64,000 nt of DNA from SABI01 sp963663665 (GTDB taxonomy: Bacteria > Spirochaetota > Spirochaetia > Sphaerochaetales > Sphaerochaetaceae): NCBI GenBank assembly GCA_963663665.2, contig CAXXKP010000006.1:62001-126000 (forward strand), in the 5' to 3' direction. Numbering within the stretch: position 1 is the stretch's first letter; each line of letters begins with the position of its first letter. Of the stretch, positions 33,705-42,340 are shown piece after piece. Below the pieces are notes generated by a model that was given only the letters and a program-made list of their open reading frames with translations, searched no databases and was not told where the DNA came from. The translations under genes and the position numbers were made by a program.

Positions 33705-34724
33705 TTAACGCTGCACTCTACCAGAACCATCTCCTTTTAAAAGAGTATCCACTTCATCAACACTTACCTGATTAAAGTCTCCCTCAATTGAGTGCTTGAG
33801 ACAACTGGCAGCTACTGCAAAATTTATTGCCTTTTGAGGCTCTTGCTTATTCAAAAAGGAATAAATAAGACCTGCGCCAAAGCTATCGCCTCCCCCTACT
33901 CGATCAACTATATTCATAAGATAACGGGGAGAGAAATAAGATTTTACCCCATCATAGAGCATCCCACCCCACTCATTAACACTCGCTGAAATGCTACTTC
34001 TAAGTGTAATAGCTACTACTTTACACCCAAATCGACGGACAATCTCTTGAGCAACTTTCTCGTATCCTGCAATATTTAGTTCTCCACTTGTAATATCTGT
34101 ATGAGAGGCATGGATACCAAAAACATCAGCTGCATCTTCTTCGTTTGCGATACAAATATCAACATAAGGCATGATACGACTCATTGTCTCTTGAGCTTCT
34201 CCTTTACTCCACAGTTTCTTCCTGTAATTAAGATCACAACTTATCGTAATTCCTTTCTCTTTTGCCTTTTTGCACGCCCTCAAAGTAATTTCTGGTAAGT
34301 TCCCTTTAAGTGCGGGTGTAATACCTGTAAAGTGAAACCACTCTACCCCCTCAAATATTTCATCCCAGTTATAATCGTCTTGATTTGAGGTGGCAAATGA
34401 AGAATCTGCCCGGTCATAAACTACTTTAGACGCCCTCTGAGAGGCTCCTTTCTCTAAGAAATAAATTCCTAGTCGCTCTCCCCCCCTTGTGATAAAAGAG
34501 GTCTTTACGCCAAACTCCCTCAATGAATTAACCGCACACTGACCAATTTCATGTGATGGTATTTTTGAAACAAAGGAGATATCAAGGCCAAAGTTCGCGA
34601 GCGAAATAGCTACATTTGCTTCACCTCCTCCATAATTAACTTCGAAAATATTAGATTGGACAAATCGTTTATAACCTTGAGGGTTCAACCTCAGCATAAT
34701 CTCTCCGAACGTTACAACTCTCAT
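33705..34724 (-). CDS. kdgK: 2-dehydro-3-deoxygluconate kinase
   Basis: A 339-residue PfkB-family kinase that makes KDPG from 2-keto-3-deoxygluconate. KDG-kinase features include MRVVTFGEIMLRLNP, YGGGEANVAISLA, VVYDRADSSFA and the catalytic VDRVGGGDSFGAGLIYSF. It overlaps the aldolase stop by ATGA (34721-34724). The pair kinase plus KDPG aldolase forms the last two steps of hexuronate or 3-deoxy-ketogluconate breakdown into pyruvate and glyceraldehyde-3-phosphate. The divergent IclR gene is the likely repressor. Confidence 0.93.
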   Translation of the reverse strand: MRVVTFGEIMLRLNPQGYKRFVQSNIFEVNYGGGEANVAISLANFGLDISFVSKIPSHEIGQCAVNSLREFGVKTSFITRGGERLGIYFLEKGASQRASKVVYDRADSSFATSNQDDYNWDEIFEGVEWFHFTGITPALKGNLPEITLRACKKAKEKGITISCDLNYRKKLWSKGEAQETMSRIMPYVDICIANEEDAADVFGIHASHTDITSGELNIAGYEKVAQEIVRRFGCKVVAITLRSSISASVNEWGGMLYDGVKSYFSPRYLMNIVDRVGGGDSFGAGLIYSFLNKQEPQKAINFAVAASCLKHSIEGDFNQVSVDEVDTLLKGDGSGRVQR

Positions 34725-35389
34725 TTCGTATCACCTCTCACTTCATTCCAAATGCTCATAGCCTCTGTTGCTCTTCTTGTAATTTCTTCATATTGATGTG
34801 TTTTAATTAAGTCTCTCGTTGCAATCCAACTTCCTCCAACGGTGAGGACATTTTCTACTTTTGCCCATGAAGAGAGGCTCTCTTTTGTGACCCCTCCTAG
34901 TGGAAAGTAAGTTAGATTTAGATGCTTGTAAGGTGCACTCACCGCTTTAAGATAGTCTATTCCACCAAGAGGTGTTGCTGGAAATAGCTTGAGCATATCA
35001 CAACCAAGTGAATAAGCTTTTTCGATTTCACTTGCTGTAGCAACGCCGGGGGCAAAAGGAAATTGTAAACTAATAGCCTCATGAACCACAGATTCATTCA
35101 ACCCAGGAGAAACCCCAAAATGAGCTCCTAAATCAACAACATGTTTTAGCTGATCTCTATGGAGAATAGTGCCCACCCCGATATTCATCTCAGGGACATT
35201 CTTTGCAATAAGATCGATTGAAGGAACAGCTGCTTTACTTCGAAGAGCAAGTTCGATTACAGTAACACCTCCCTTAATAAGAGCTCTTGCTGTATCAACA
35301 GCATCTCTTTCGTCTTCAATTTCTAATACTGCAACCACACCACTGCTTTTCAAAAGTTTTTTTATCTCTTCTGGCATCACTCTATACAT
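34721..35389 (-). CDS. eda: KDPG/KHG aldolase
   Basis: A 222-residue class I aldolase that cleaves 2-keto-3-deoxy-6-phosphogluconate. I start at the ATG at 35389, which follows AGGAGG; the frame runs up to 35425 but lacks a site there. The active-site Glu lies in VTVIELALRS, the phosphate and substrate loop in GVGTILHRDQL, and the Schiff-base Lys in CDMLKLFPATPLGG. It is the first gene of the eda-kdgK operon. A TTGACA-17-AATAAT promoter and TGAAAC half-sites lie upstream. Confidence 0.93.
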   Translation of the reverse strand: MYRVMPEEIKKLLKSSGVVAVLEIEDERDAVDTARALIKGGVTVIELALRSKAAVPSIDLIAKNVPEMNIGVGTILHRDQLKHVVDLGAHFGVSPGLNESVVHEAISLQFPFAPGVATASEIEKAYSLGCDMLKLFPATPLGGIDYLKAVSAPYKHLNLTYFPLGGVTKESLSSWAKVENVLTVGGSWIATRDLIKTHQYEEITRRATEAMSIWNEVRGDTK

Positions 35390-35439
35390 ACTTCCTCCTG
35401 TTTCAATTTTTCTCTTCTGTTTCATTTTTATTCAATTAT

Positions 35440-35516
35440 TCTAGATGTTGATATAATTGTCAATAATATTATTGAAACAAGACTTTTTTTTTGAAACAAT
35501 AGTTGCAATATTTCAA
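35440..35516. promoter_or_regulatory. Divergent eda/IclR promoter with KdgR-like half-sites
   Basis: A perfect 16-bp palindrome TCAATAATATTATTGA (35460-35475) overlaps the minus-strand TTGACA -35 of eda. The half-site TTGAAAC occurs at 35472-35478 and 35491-35497, and the inverted TTTCAA at 35511-35516. These match the TGAAAC...GTTTCA half-site type of enterobacterial KdgR boxes. Confidence 0.65.
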
Positions 35517-35553
35517 GTACTAAATTATTGTGTAGAAGAAGAGGATCTATTTA

Positions 35554-36312
35554 TTGGAAGAAGAAAACAAAGTACTCGCTGTAATAAGAGTCATGAAGAT
35601 ATTAGAATATTTAGCTCAACATGGTAGTAGCAACTTATCTCAGATGGCACGAGATACCAATCTTCATAAGAGTACGCTCTTTCGATTCTTATCTACCCTA
35701 ACTGCTCTTGGATATGTATATAAAGATATACATACTGAGAATTACTCACTCACCCAGAAAATGAATGGGTTTGTAAATAGTTCGACTAAATATAGCATGT
35801 TGCATCAGTTTGCAATTCCGGTTATGGAACAATTATCGTCGATTACCAAAGAAACTATTCACTTAGCAACAATGGAAGAAGGCAAGATTCATTACATCTA
35901 CAAGATTGAATCTACTCAATCACTGAGAGTTGTTACTTCAAGTCACTCAGGGGGAGACGCTCCTATATATTGTACAGGACTCGGTAAATCACTATTATCG
36001 TGCAAGAACGAAAATGAAAAAATTGCAATGGCAAAAGGTTTTGATTATATTCCACATACGCAATACACAATCCTTGATTATACAAAACTCTTAGAGGAAC
36101 TAAAAAAAGTAAAAATTTCTGGATATGCAATAGATGATGAAGAGCATGAAGAGGGTATTTATTGTATTGCCTCTTCCATCAAAACAAAAAACGGGGAGGC
36201 AATAGCTGCAATAAGCATCACAGGTCCTGCCTTCAGGATGAAACAGAACAAAGATAAGTATATTACCATCTTAAAAGAAAAAATATCTGAGGTTGAAAAA
36301 CATATAGGATGA
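35554..36312 (+). CDS. IclR-family transcriptional regulator (KdgR-like)
   Basis: A 252-residue regulator. The N-terminal winged helix covers NLSQMARDTNLHKSTLFRFL and the C-terminal IclR effector domain includes VVTSSHSGGDAPIYCTGLGK and YAIDDEEHEEGIYCIASSI. The start is TTG at 35554, with AGAGGA nine bases upstream; the next Met is codon 14, inside the HTH. It is divergent from eda-kdgK and shares their control region, which carries TGAAAC half-sites. A KDG-responsive KdgR-type repressor is the natural reading. Confidence 0.92.
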   Translation: MEEENKVLAVIRVMKILEYLAQHGSSNLSQMARDTNLHKSTLFRFLSTLTALGYVYKDIHTENYSLTQKMNGFVNSSTKYSMLHQFAIPVMEQLSSITKETIHLATMEEGKIHYIYKIESTQSLRVVTSSHSGGDAPIYCTGLGKSLLSCKNENEKIAMAKGFDYIPHTQYTILDYTKLLEELKKVKISGYAIDDEEHEEGIYCIASSIKTKNGEAIAAISITGPAFRMKQNKDKYITILKEKISEVEKHIG

Positions 36313-36520
36313 ATACTTTCTTCTTACGTTCTTAAAAAATTTTTTTGTAATATGATATTGGATTCTAACAATTCTATCGCAGGAATATAGTTATTTTGCA
36401 GATAGTTGGTTTTACCTCTCACTTCTATTTTAGTAGACCTTGATTTTTATATCAAACATGTTATCATTTTACTCATACTGCACCTTAAGATGTACTAGAA
36501 ATAAAAACAAGGTATGAGGT

Positions 36521-38254
36521 ATGTCTTTGGAACTAAATAATAATTTCTTTCATAATAAAGACAAAGTATTTATCTTCATACTCTTTTTCGTTGTTGCAAT
36601 AACACTTGTAGTTTCTCTCTATTTTGACTCTGCCTTAGTCGTTGAACCTCTGGCATCAAAAAACCTTATCACTTTTAATAAGGGGTGGACCTTACAAGTA
36701 GATGGAACTGTAGTTGAAAAGAACCTAACTCTTCCTTATTTTTTTAAAGGGGAAAAGGTTGGAAAAGAGATTACAGTGAGTAGATTGCTACCTACATCCT
36801 ATTCCCATTCTCATATCTGTTTTTCAACAACAACAAAAATGAGCAGTTTTAAACTACTCATTGATGATGAATCGATATACTCCTTTTCCGGCGATACTTC
36901 ACCTTGGAAGAAACCGGTGCTTGGAGGAAGACTGCCTCACTTTATTTATCTTCCTGATGACTCAATGGGGAAAAAAATTACTTTGGTGTATGATTTCTCC
37001 TCAAACAGCAACTTATCAGGGAATATAGATGCCCCTATTATTGGCACAAAGACTGACCTCATCCTCTATAAATTAAAAGAATGGCCAGCCCTCCTTTTTG
37101 GATTTATCTTTCTATTATTAGGGTTTCTAGTCATGGTAAGTTCGTACTTATTCGCTAAGAAGATGGAAACAGCAAGTCTTAGGTATTACGGCCTTTTAGA
37201 GATTATATTAGGGTTATGGGTATTTACTCAAACACCAAGTAGGTTCATTCTTTTTAGAAACCCTGCAATGCCAATTACATTTTCTATATTAGCTTTATTC
37301 CTCCTCCCTTATGGTCTCATTCAATATGTAAAGACCTCTTATACTATACTCGATAAAAAGACAGAACCTTTCTTTAAAGTCAGTCTCCTTTTTCTGGTTG
37401 CTTTTGTAATCGGGGGAATTAGCCAATTACTTGGGCTATTCCAGTATGTAGACATGCTTGCAATCAGTGGGCTTGCACTTGTCGTATATATCATCACTCT
37501 CACGATTGTTTTAGGTATAGATTATAGGAGAGGGAATAGAGATCTTATCACTTTCTTGCTAGCAATTTCTGTCTTAGGTATTACAGTTTTAGCAGAGGAA
37601 ACCCTCCTTATCTTAGATATAACAGTAGACAGTGCCATCATACTACATACAGGGATGAGTATTAGTGGAGTAATATTTTTAGTCAGAACAGCATCTGTAA
37701 TAGCGAGTGAAAAATCATTATCTGTAAAAGAAAAGATGCTTCTAGACCTCGTGTTCACTGATAGCCTAACAGGAGTACATAATAGAAGGAGTTTTGATGA
37801 TTTTATAGATAAAGTTCTCCATAATGAGAATGACATACAAATTCTTGGTATTGTAGTGTGCGATATTAATGGACTGAAAAAGATTAATGATAAATATGGT
37901 CATTCATCAGGGGACTCTATACTTATGGGCTTTTGTAGAGGTTTAAAGGAGATAATTCCAGATTCATCCACTATTTATAGAATTGGAGGAGATGAGTTTG
38001 TTGTTATCATTCCTCATATCACACAAGAACAGCTAGATGTTTTAAGCCTAAAAATATTTGAAATACTAGAATCTTCACCAATAAAAGAATATGGAGTTGC
38101 GGTAGGAACGCGGCTTTTCATCGACCAGAAAACACAAGATATCCTTACCCTCATTAAAGAGGCAGACAAAGCAATGTATGAGTGTAAAGCAAGAATGAAA
38201 GAAAAAATTGCCAACTCATTTAAATCTAATTTAAATAACGAGCAAATTTCCTAG
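36521..38254 (+). CDS. Membrane diguanylate cyclase (7TM sensor plus GGDEF)
   Basis: A 577-residue protein. A first membrane helix (residues about 13-32) leads into an extracytoplasmic domain of about 150 residues resembling 7TMR-DISM ligand modules. Seven further helices (about 190-395) follow, then a GGDEF domain beginning LTGVHNRRSFDDF and carrying the intact catalytic RIGGDEF near residue 489. It should make cyclic-di-GMP in response to an external ligand. No RxxD inhibitory site is evident before the GGDEF motif. A promoter TTGATT-16-TATCAT lies at 36440-36467. The neighbours are unrelated. Confidence 0.92.
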   Translation: MSLELNNNFFHNKDKVFIFILFFVVAITLVVSLYFDSALVVEPLASKNLITFNKGWTLQVDGTVVEKNLTLPYFFKGEKVGKEITVSRLLPTSYSHSHICFSTTTKMSSFKLLIDDESIYSFSGDTSPWKKPVLGGRLPHFIYLPDDSMGKKITLVYDFSSNSNLSGNIDAPIIGTKTDLILYKLKEWPALLFGFIFLLLGFLVMVSSYLFAKKMETASLRYYGLLEIILGLWVFTQTPSRFILFRNPAMPITFSILALFLLPYGLIQYVKTSYTILDKKTEPFFKVSLLFLVAFVIGGISQLLGLFQYVDMLAISGLALVVYIITLTIVLGIDYRRGNRDLITFLLAISVLGITVLAEETLLILDITVDSAIILHTGMSISGVIFLVRTASVIASEKSLSVKEKMLLDLVFTDSLTGVHNRRSFDDFIDKVLHNENDIQILGIVVCDINGLKKINDKYGHSSGDSILMGFCRGLKEIIPDSSTIYRIGGDEFVVIIPHITQEQLDVLSLKIFEILESSPIKEYGVAVGTRLFIDQKTQDILTLIKEADKAMYECKARMKEKIANSFKSNLNNEQIS

Positions 38255-38260
38255 TATAGA

Positions 38261-38884
38261 TTATCTCTTCTCGAAAAGGTCAATAAATGAAGTAATTACT
38301 TTGATTGAACCCTCTATCCCGAGTACTCCACTATTGAGTGTGAGATCATAAAAAACTGCATTCCCCCATGTATTCGCTGCATAATAATCGTGGTATTTCT
38401 TTCTCTCTTTGTCATATTTATGGAGTCGAGATTCCGCTTCTTTCTCACTAATCTTCTCATACTCACTTATTCTCTTCATCCTATTAGATTCACTTGCATG
38501 GATGAATAGAGAAATATGATTAGAAAAATCTTTTAATACATAGTCACTACACCGTCCAACTATTACACATGGACCTTTATTTGCAAGTTGCTGAATGATC
38601 TCATATTCAGTAAGGAATAGGGTGTCACTAAGTGGCATGTTATAGAGAGTTGAAGGGGTAATCTGCCCTAAAGAGGGAAGTCCTGAGGGGATTGTATATA
38701 AGAATCTATTACTTGCCTTCTCATCTAGATTTTCTAAGACCTCTTTATTCATCCCACTTTTTTCTGCTGCAAGGGTAATAATTGCACTATCATAAAAAGG
38801 AATGTCGTAGAATGAAGCAAGACCTTTTCCAATTTCACGTCCGCCGCTACCGAACTGTCTACTTATCGAAATGATTGAATTCAT
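38261..38884 (-). CDS. Cytidylate-kinase-like family protein
   Basis: A 207-residue P-loop protein of the AAA_26 (cytidylate-kinase-like) group. The modified P-loop reads SISRQFGSGGREIGKGLA, followed by IPFYDSAIITLAAEKSG. A later CVIVGRCSDYVLKDF segment is typical of this group. GGAGG precedes the ATG. These proteins are widespread in anaerobes and are not the housekeeping Cmk; their substrate is unclear. It ends six bases from the convergent GGDEF gene. Confidence 0.85.
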   Translation of the reverse strand: MNSIISISRQFGSGGREIGKGLASFYDIPFYDSAIITLAAEKSGMNKEVLENLDEKASNRFLYTIPSGLPSLGQITPSTLYNMPLSDTLFLTEYEIIQQLANKGPCVIVGRCSDYVLKDFSNHISLFIHASESNRMKRISEYEKISEKEAESRLHKYDKERKKYHDYYAANTWGNAVFYDLTLNSGVLGIEGSIKVITSFIDLFEKR

Positions 38885-39061
38885 GACGAATCCTCCCTAC
38901 AGCTCCTATTGTATCTCATCGAATAGAGACGGGTAAAGATAAATCGCTTCAATTATTCTGAATCAAAGTAATACCAAAATTATCTGCGAATTAGAAAAAG
39001 CCAACATATTCAGAGAAAATACAATAGAATTTAGGGAGCAAGATGTAACATACTTAATAAC

Positions 39062-39152
39062 AAAACCCCTAGAAATGAGCAAAACAATCATTATTCGCAT
39101 AGTTTCTTGGGGTTTTTTATTACATCACGCCACTCTAAATTACTGGAGTGCG
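39062..39152. terminator. Terminator region downstream of DUF1846 operon
   Basis: On the minus strand, just past the DUF1846 stop, comes a hairpin CACTC/GAGTG (39131-39150). Then comes a long stem AAAACCCC-AGAAA with TTTCT-GGGGTTTT (39062-39118, one mismatch, about 25-base loop). The second stem has its best T-run on the plus strand, so it may be bidirectional. No plus-strand gene precedes it. Confidence 0.55.
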
Positions 39153-39164
39153 ATTATCATTTTC

Positions 39165-40676
39165 TTATTCATCTAATAGATTCTTTGATGGGAAAGTAGG
39201 ATCACTCGTAACATGGAGTAGTAATTTCCTTAACCCGTTTAAATCCCCTACTGAAGGGATATGAGTAAGATGAACCTCTGAGTGCTTTAGAAGAGGGAGT
39301 TTATCAAGGGCTGCTGCAGCGGATGGATTATTAGCTGCACTCATTGCTAGGCAAATGAGAACCTCCTCAACATCTAGAGAGGTTCTCCTTCCGTGTAGAA
39401 CATCTTTTTTCAGGTGTCTGATTGATTCTATCGTCGACTGTGCTATTAAATCTATCTCTTTTGGAATCCCTGCAAGGTGCTTGACGGCATTGAGAATTAG
39501 AGCACTAGATGAGTGCATTAACTCTGAATTGCTCCCAGTTACAATATAACCATCACTAAGATCTATTGCTGACGCGCTCACAATACCATCATGTCCTTTA
39601 CCTCTTTCAACAGCACTTTTTAATTCTTCATGAGAGGCAACCACAACACTTCTCATAGTTGGGCTAAGGTTCATTGATTCAAGGAGAAGTTTGATTCGAG
39701 TAACAGCATCACTAGACCCTGACCCTTGAGCGTACTCAGATAATGTAGCGAAATAGCGTCTGATAATCTCTTGATTACTCGCTTCTCTTACAACTGCATC
39801 ATTTATAATCCCAAACCCAACTCGGTTTACTCCCATATCAGTTGGAGATTGATAAAATGAGGGTTTTTTAGTAATTTTCTCAATAATCCTTTTTAGTAGA
39901 GGGAAGGCTTCCATATCCCTCGAATAATTCACAGCAGGAATACCGTAAGAACTCAAATGGAAATGATCAATATGATTAACATCCCCTAAATCGACAGTTG
40001 CCGCTTCATAGGCTTTGTTGACAGGATGGTCTATAGGAAGATTCCATATAGGGAAAGTTTCAAACTTAGCATACCCACTTTTCTTTCCCATCTTATAATC
40101 GTGATACAATTGAGATAAACAGGTTCCTAACTTTCCACTTCCAGGCCCTGGTGCAGTTACAATTACCACAGGTTTGTCTGTTTCAATATAGGCGTTTGCT
40201 CCATACCCTTCATCACTCACAATTGTATCTACATCTGTTGGATACCCTGAGGTGACTTTATGGGTATATACAGTTATCCCTCTCCTCTTTAGGCGATTCA
40301 TGAACTGATTTACACTTACCTGACCGCTATATCGTGTAACCACAACCTTATTTACCTGTAATCCCCATTGAGCAAAATCATCTATCATTTTAAAGACATC
40401 AGTATCATAGGTGATTCCAAAATCATTACGCATTTTTCGTCTTTCAATATCTTGTGCATAAATACAAACGATAACATCAATTTTGTCCTTAATGGATTGG
40501 AAGACTCTCATCTTCACATTAGGGTCGAACCCAGGAAGGACACGAGAGGCATGGTAATCATAAAGGAGCTTTCCTCCACACTCAAGATAGAGTTTTCCCT
40601 CACTCTCATCTACTCTCTGTAATATAGCTTCTCTCTGCTCACGTAGATACTTCTCATTGTCGAATCCAATATCCAT
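39165..40676 (-). CDS. DUF1846 (UPF0371) family protein
   Basis: A 503-residue protein, the usual length for this family of unknown function. I start at the ATG at 40676, with a GGAAG site; the frame continues to 40862 only by overlapping the DJ-1 gene. Recognisable segments are MDIGFDNEKYLREQREAIL, VVIVTAPGPGSGKLGTCLSQ (a phosphate-loop-like glycine stretch) and IPAVNYSRDMEAFPLLKRI. It is soluble and lacks a signal. It is the last gene of a six-gene operon. No biochemical role is established that I can cite. Confidence 0.9.
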   Translation of the reverse strand: MDIGFDNEKYLREQREAILQRVDESEGKLYLECGGKLLYDYHASRVLPGFDPNVKMRVFQSIKDKIDVIVCIYAQDIERRKMRNDFGITYDTDVFKMIDDFAQWGLQVNKVVVTRYSGQVSVNQFMNRLKRRGITVYTHKVTSGYPTDVDTIVSDEGYGANAYIETDKPVVIVTAPGPGSGKLGTCLSQLYHDYKMGKKSGYAKFETFPIWNLPIDHPVNKAYEAATVDLGDVNHIDHFHLSSYGIPAVNYSRDMEAFPLLKRIIEKITKKPSFYQSPTDMGVNRVGFGIINDAVVREASNQEIIRRYFATLSEYAQGSGSSDAVTRIKLLLESMNLSPTMRSVVVASHEELKSAVERGKGHDGIVSASAIDLSDGYIVTGSNSELMHSSSALILNAVKHLAGIPKEIDLIAQSTIESIRHLKKDVLHGRRTSLDVEEVLICLAMSAANNPSAAAALDKLPLLKHSEVHLTHIPSVGDLNGLRKLLLHVTSDPTFPSKNLLDE

Positions 40677-40686
40677 ACTCTTCTTC

Positions 40687-41238
40687 CTACTCTTTAAATA
40701 AAATTGCTGAAGCAACTCTGTCTCTACTATCTCGGTCAAGGAGATATTCAATAATAGCCAAAGAAAACTCAGTAGCACATCCCGCTGCACGGGCTGTGAT
40801 GATAGATCCATCAACGCATACTCTCTCTTCTGAGAAACTGATTTCAGGTGATGAAGCTTCACTTCCGGGATAGCAAACAGCTCTATGCCCGTTCAGTAGT
40901 CCGCTAGGACCCAGAACTACAGCAGGGGATGCACATATTGAAGCGACAAGACCACCTGTGGAAGCTATCATCAACATTTTTTCATGGACCATCCATGACT
41001 CAGAGAGATTCTTTGCACCGAGACCTCCTCCTGGTAATACTATAGCGTCATAGTCGACTCCTACATCATCTACTAACATATCAGATACGACAGTTATATC
41101 GTGCGCTCCTTTTATCTGTATATCATCAACTCCTGCGACAGTGACTGAAAGACCACTACGACGAAGCAAATCTATAGGAGTAAGAGCCTCCATTTCTTCA
41201 AAGCCATGAGCTAGTACAACAAGTACTCTTTTCGACAT
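40687..41238 (-). CDS. DJ-1/PfpI-family protein
   Basis: A 183-residue protein of the DJ-1/ThiJ class. The conserved Glu lies in AHGFEEMEALTPIDLLRR, the glycine loop in IVLPGGGLGAKNL and the nucleophilic Cys in VASICASPAVVLG, followed by AVCYPGSE. Such proteins act as protein or sugar-aldehyde deglycases, glyoxalases or redox chaperones. AAGGGG precedes the ATG; it begins four bases after the DAHP synthase stop and ends ten bases before DUF1846. No link to aromatic synthesis is obvious. Confidence 0.92.
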   Translation of the reverse strand: MSKRVLVVLAHGFEEMEALTPIDLLRRSGLSVTVAGVDDIQIKGAHDITVVSDMLVDDVGVDYDAIVLPGGGLGAKNLSESWMVHEKMLMIASTGGLVASICASPAVVLGPSGLLNGHRAVCYPGSEASSPEISFSEERVCVDGSIITARAAGCATEFSLAIIEYLLDRDSRDRVASAILFKE

Positions 41239-41242
41239 ATGA

Positions 41243-42313
41243 TTATCCCCTTTTATTAGTATCTTTTATTCTTAGCGCCTCGGTGATTGACCGAATCACT
41301 TTTTCAGTATCGTTCCATCCAATACAAGCATCTGTCACAGATACTCCATAGAGTAAATCCTTTGGGTCATCTTTTATTGTTTGGCAGCCCTCTTCTAAAT
41401 TACTTTCAAGCATAAAACCGCGTATCTCACTCCTCCCTCGAACAACTTGATCTATAATTGAATGAAGAATCCTCTCCTGTCGTTTATAGTTCTTTCTTGA
41501 GTTTGCGTGGGAGCAATCAACTACAATTGAAGGTGTAACCTTCATTTGAATCATACTATCAATAGCATCTTCAATCTCTTCATCATAGTAATTAGGTCCA
41601 TTATCTCCGCCTCGGAGGATAAGATGTCCTGCATCATTCCCTGTCGTTCGATAAATGGCAGAAGAACCATGTTTATCAATACCAATAAAGGCTGCAGGAA
41701 TAGCAGCACTCTTGATTGCATTAATAGCAGTACTGACTTCTCCACTTGTGCTATTTTTGAAGCCTACAGCAACACTCATCCCACTAGCAAGGGTACGGTG
41801 CACCTGACTTTCTGTAGTTCTTGCCCCGATTGAACACCATGAAAGAGTCTCATCTATATACTGTGGAACAATTGGATCTAACATCTCTGCACCTACAGGG
41901 AGACCAAGCGAAGTGATAGAAATCAAGAGCTTCCTCGCTCTCTTCAATCCTTCGGTAATATCGTACGAACCATCCATTCTTGGATCAATAATAAGACCTT
42001 TCCATCCTCCGACGGTTCTCGGTTTCTCAAAATAGGTACGCATGACAACCACAAGCTGATCTTCCACCTCATTTGCCAGAATCTTTAACTTTTTTGCATA
42101 TTCGATTGCAGCATCTACATCGTGGATCGAACACGGACCAATAATAGCAAGAAGTCTCTTATCTTCCCCTTTAACTACTCTATTCACATTGTTCCTCATA
42201 TCATGTATAGATGCTTTAAGATTCTCATCTATAGGGAGAATTTCACTTAACTCAAGTGGGGATATAAGGGGTTCTACTTTAGCTATTCGTAAGTCAATTG
42301 ATGTGTCTGTCAT
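41243..42313 (-). CDS. 3-deoxy-7-phosphoheptulonate (DAHP) synthase, class I
   Basis: A 356-residue AroF/AroG/AroH-type enzyme joining phosphoenolpyruvate and erythrose-4-phosphate, the entry step of aromatic amino-acid synthesis. Key segments are LLAIIGPCSIHDVDAAIEYA, VVMRTYFEKPRTVGGWKGL, SWCSIGARTTESQVHR, VGFKNSTSG and VDCSHANSRKNYKRQ. The length matches the E. coli isozymes. It sits between an acyl-CoA synthetase and a DJ-1 gene without other shikimate genes. Which isozyme type, and which amino acid feeds back, cannot be told. Confidence 0.94.
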   Translation of the reverse strand: MTDTSIDLRIAKVEPLISPLELSEILPIDENLKASIHDMRNNVNRVVKGEDKRLLAIIGPCSIHDVDAAIEYAKKLKILANEVEDQLVVVMRTYFEKPRTVGGWKGLIIDPRMDGSYDITEGLKRARKLLISITSLGLPVGAEMLDPIVPQYIDETLSWCSIGARTTESQVHRTLASGMSVAVGFKNSTSGEVSTAINAIKSAAIPAAFIGIDKHGSSAIYRTTGNDAGHLILRGGDNGPNYYDEEIEDAIDSMIQMKVTPSIVVDCSHANSRKNYKRQERILHSIIDQVVRGRSEIRGFMLESNLEEGCQTIKDDPKDLLYGVSVTDACIGWNDTEKVIRSITEALRIKDTNKRG

Positions 42314-42340
42314 ATATGTCTCGCCTTTTTATATCATTTG

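Noticed and set aside
40677..40862. N-terminal extension of the DUF1846 gene
   Set aside because: It overlaps the DJ-1 coding region in another frame; the ATG at 40676 has a ribosome site and gives the normal family length.
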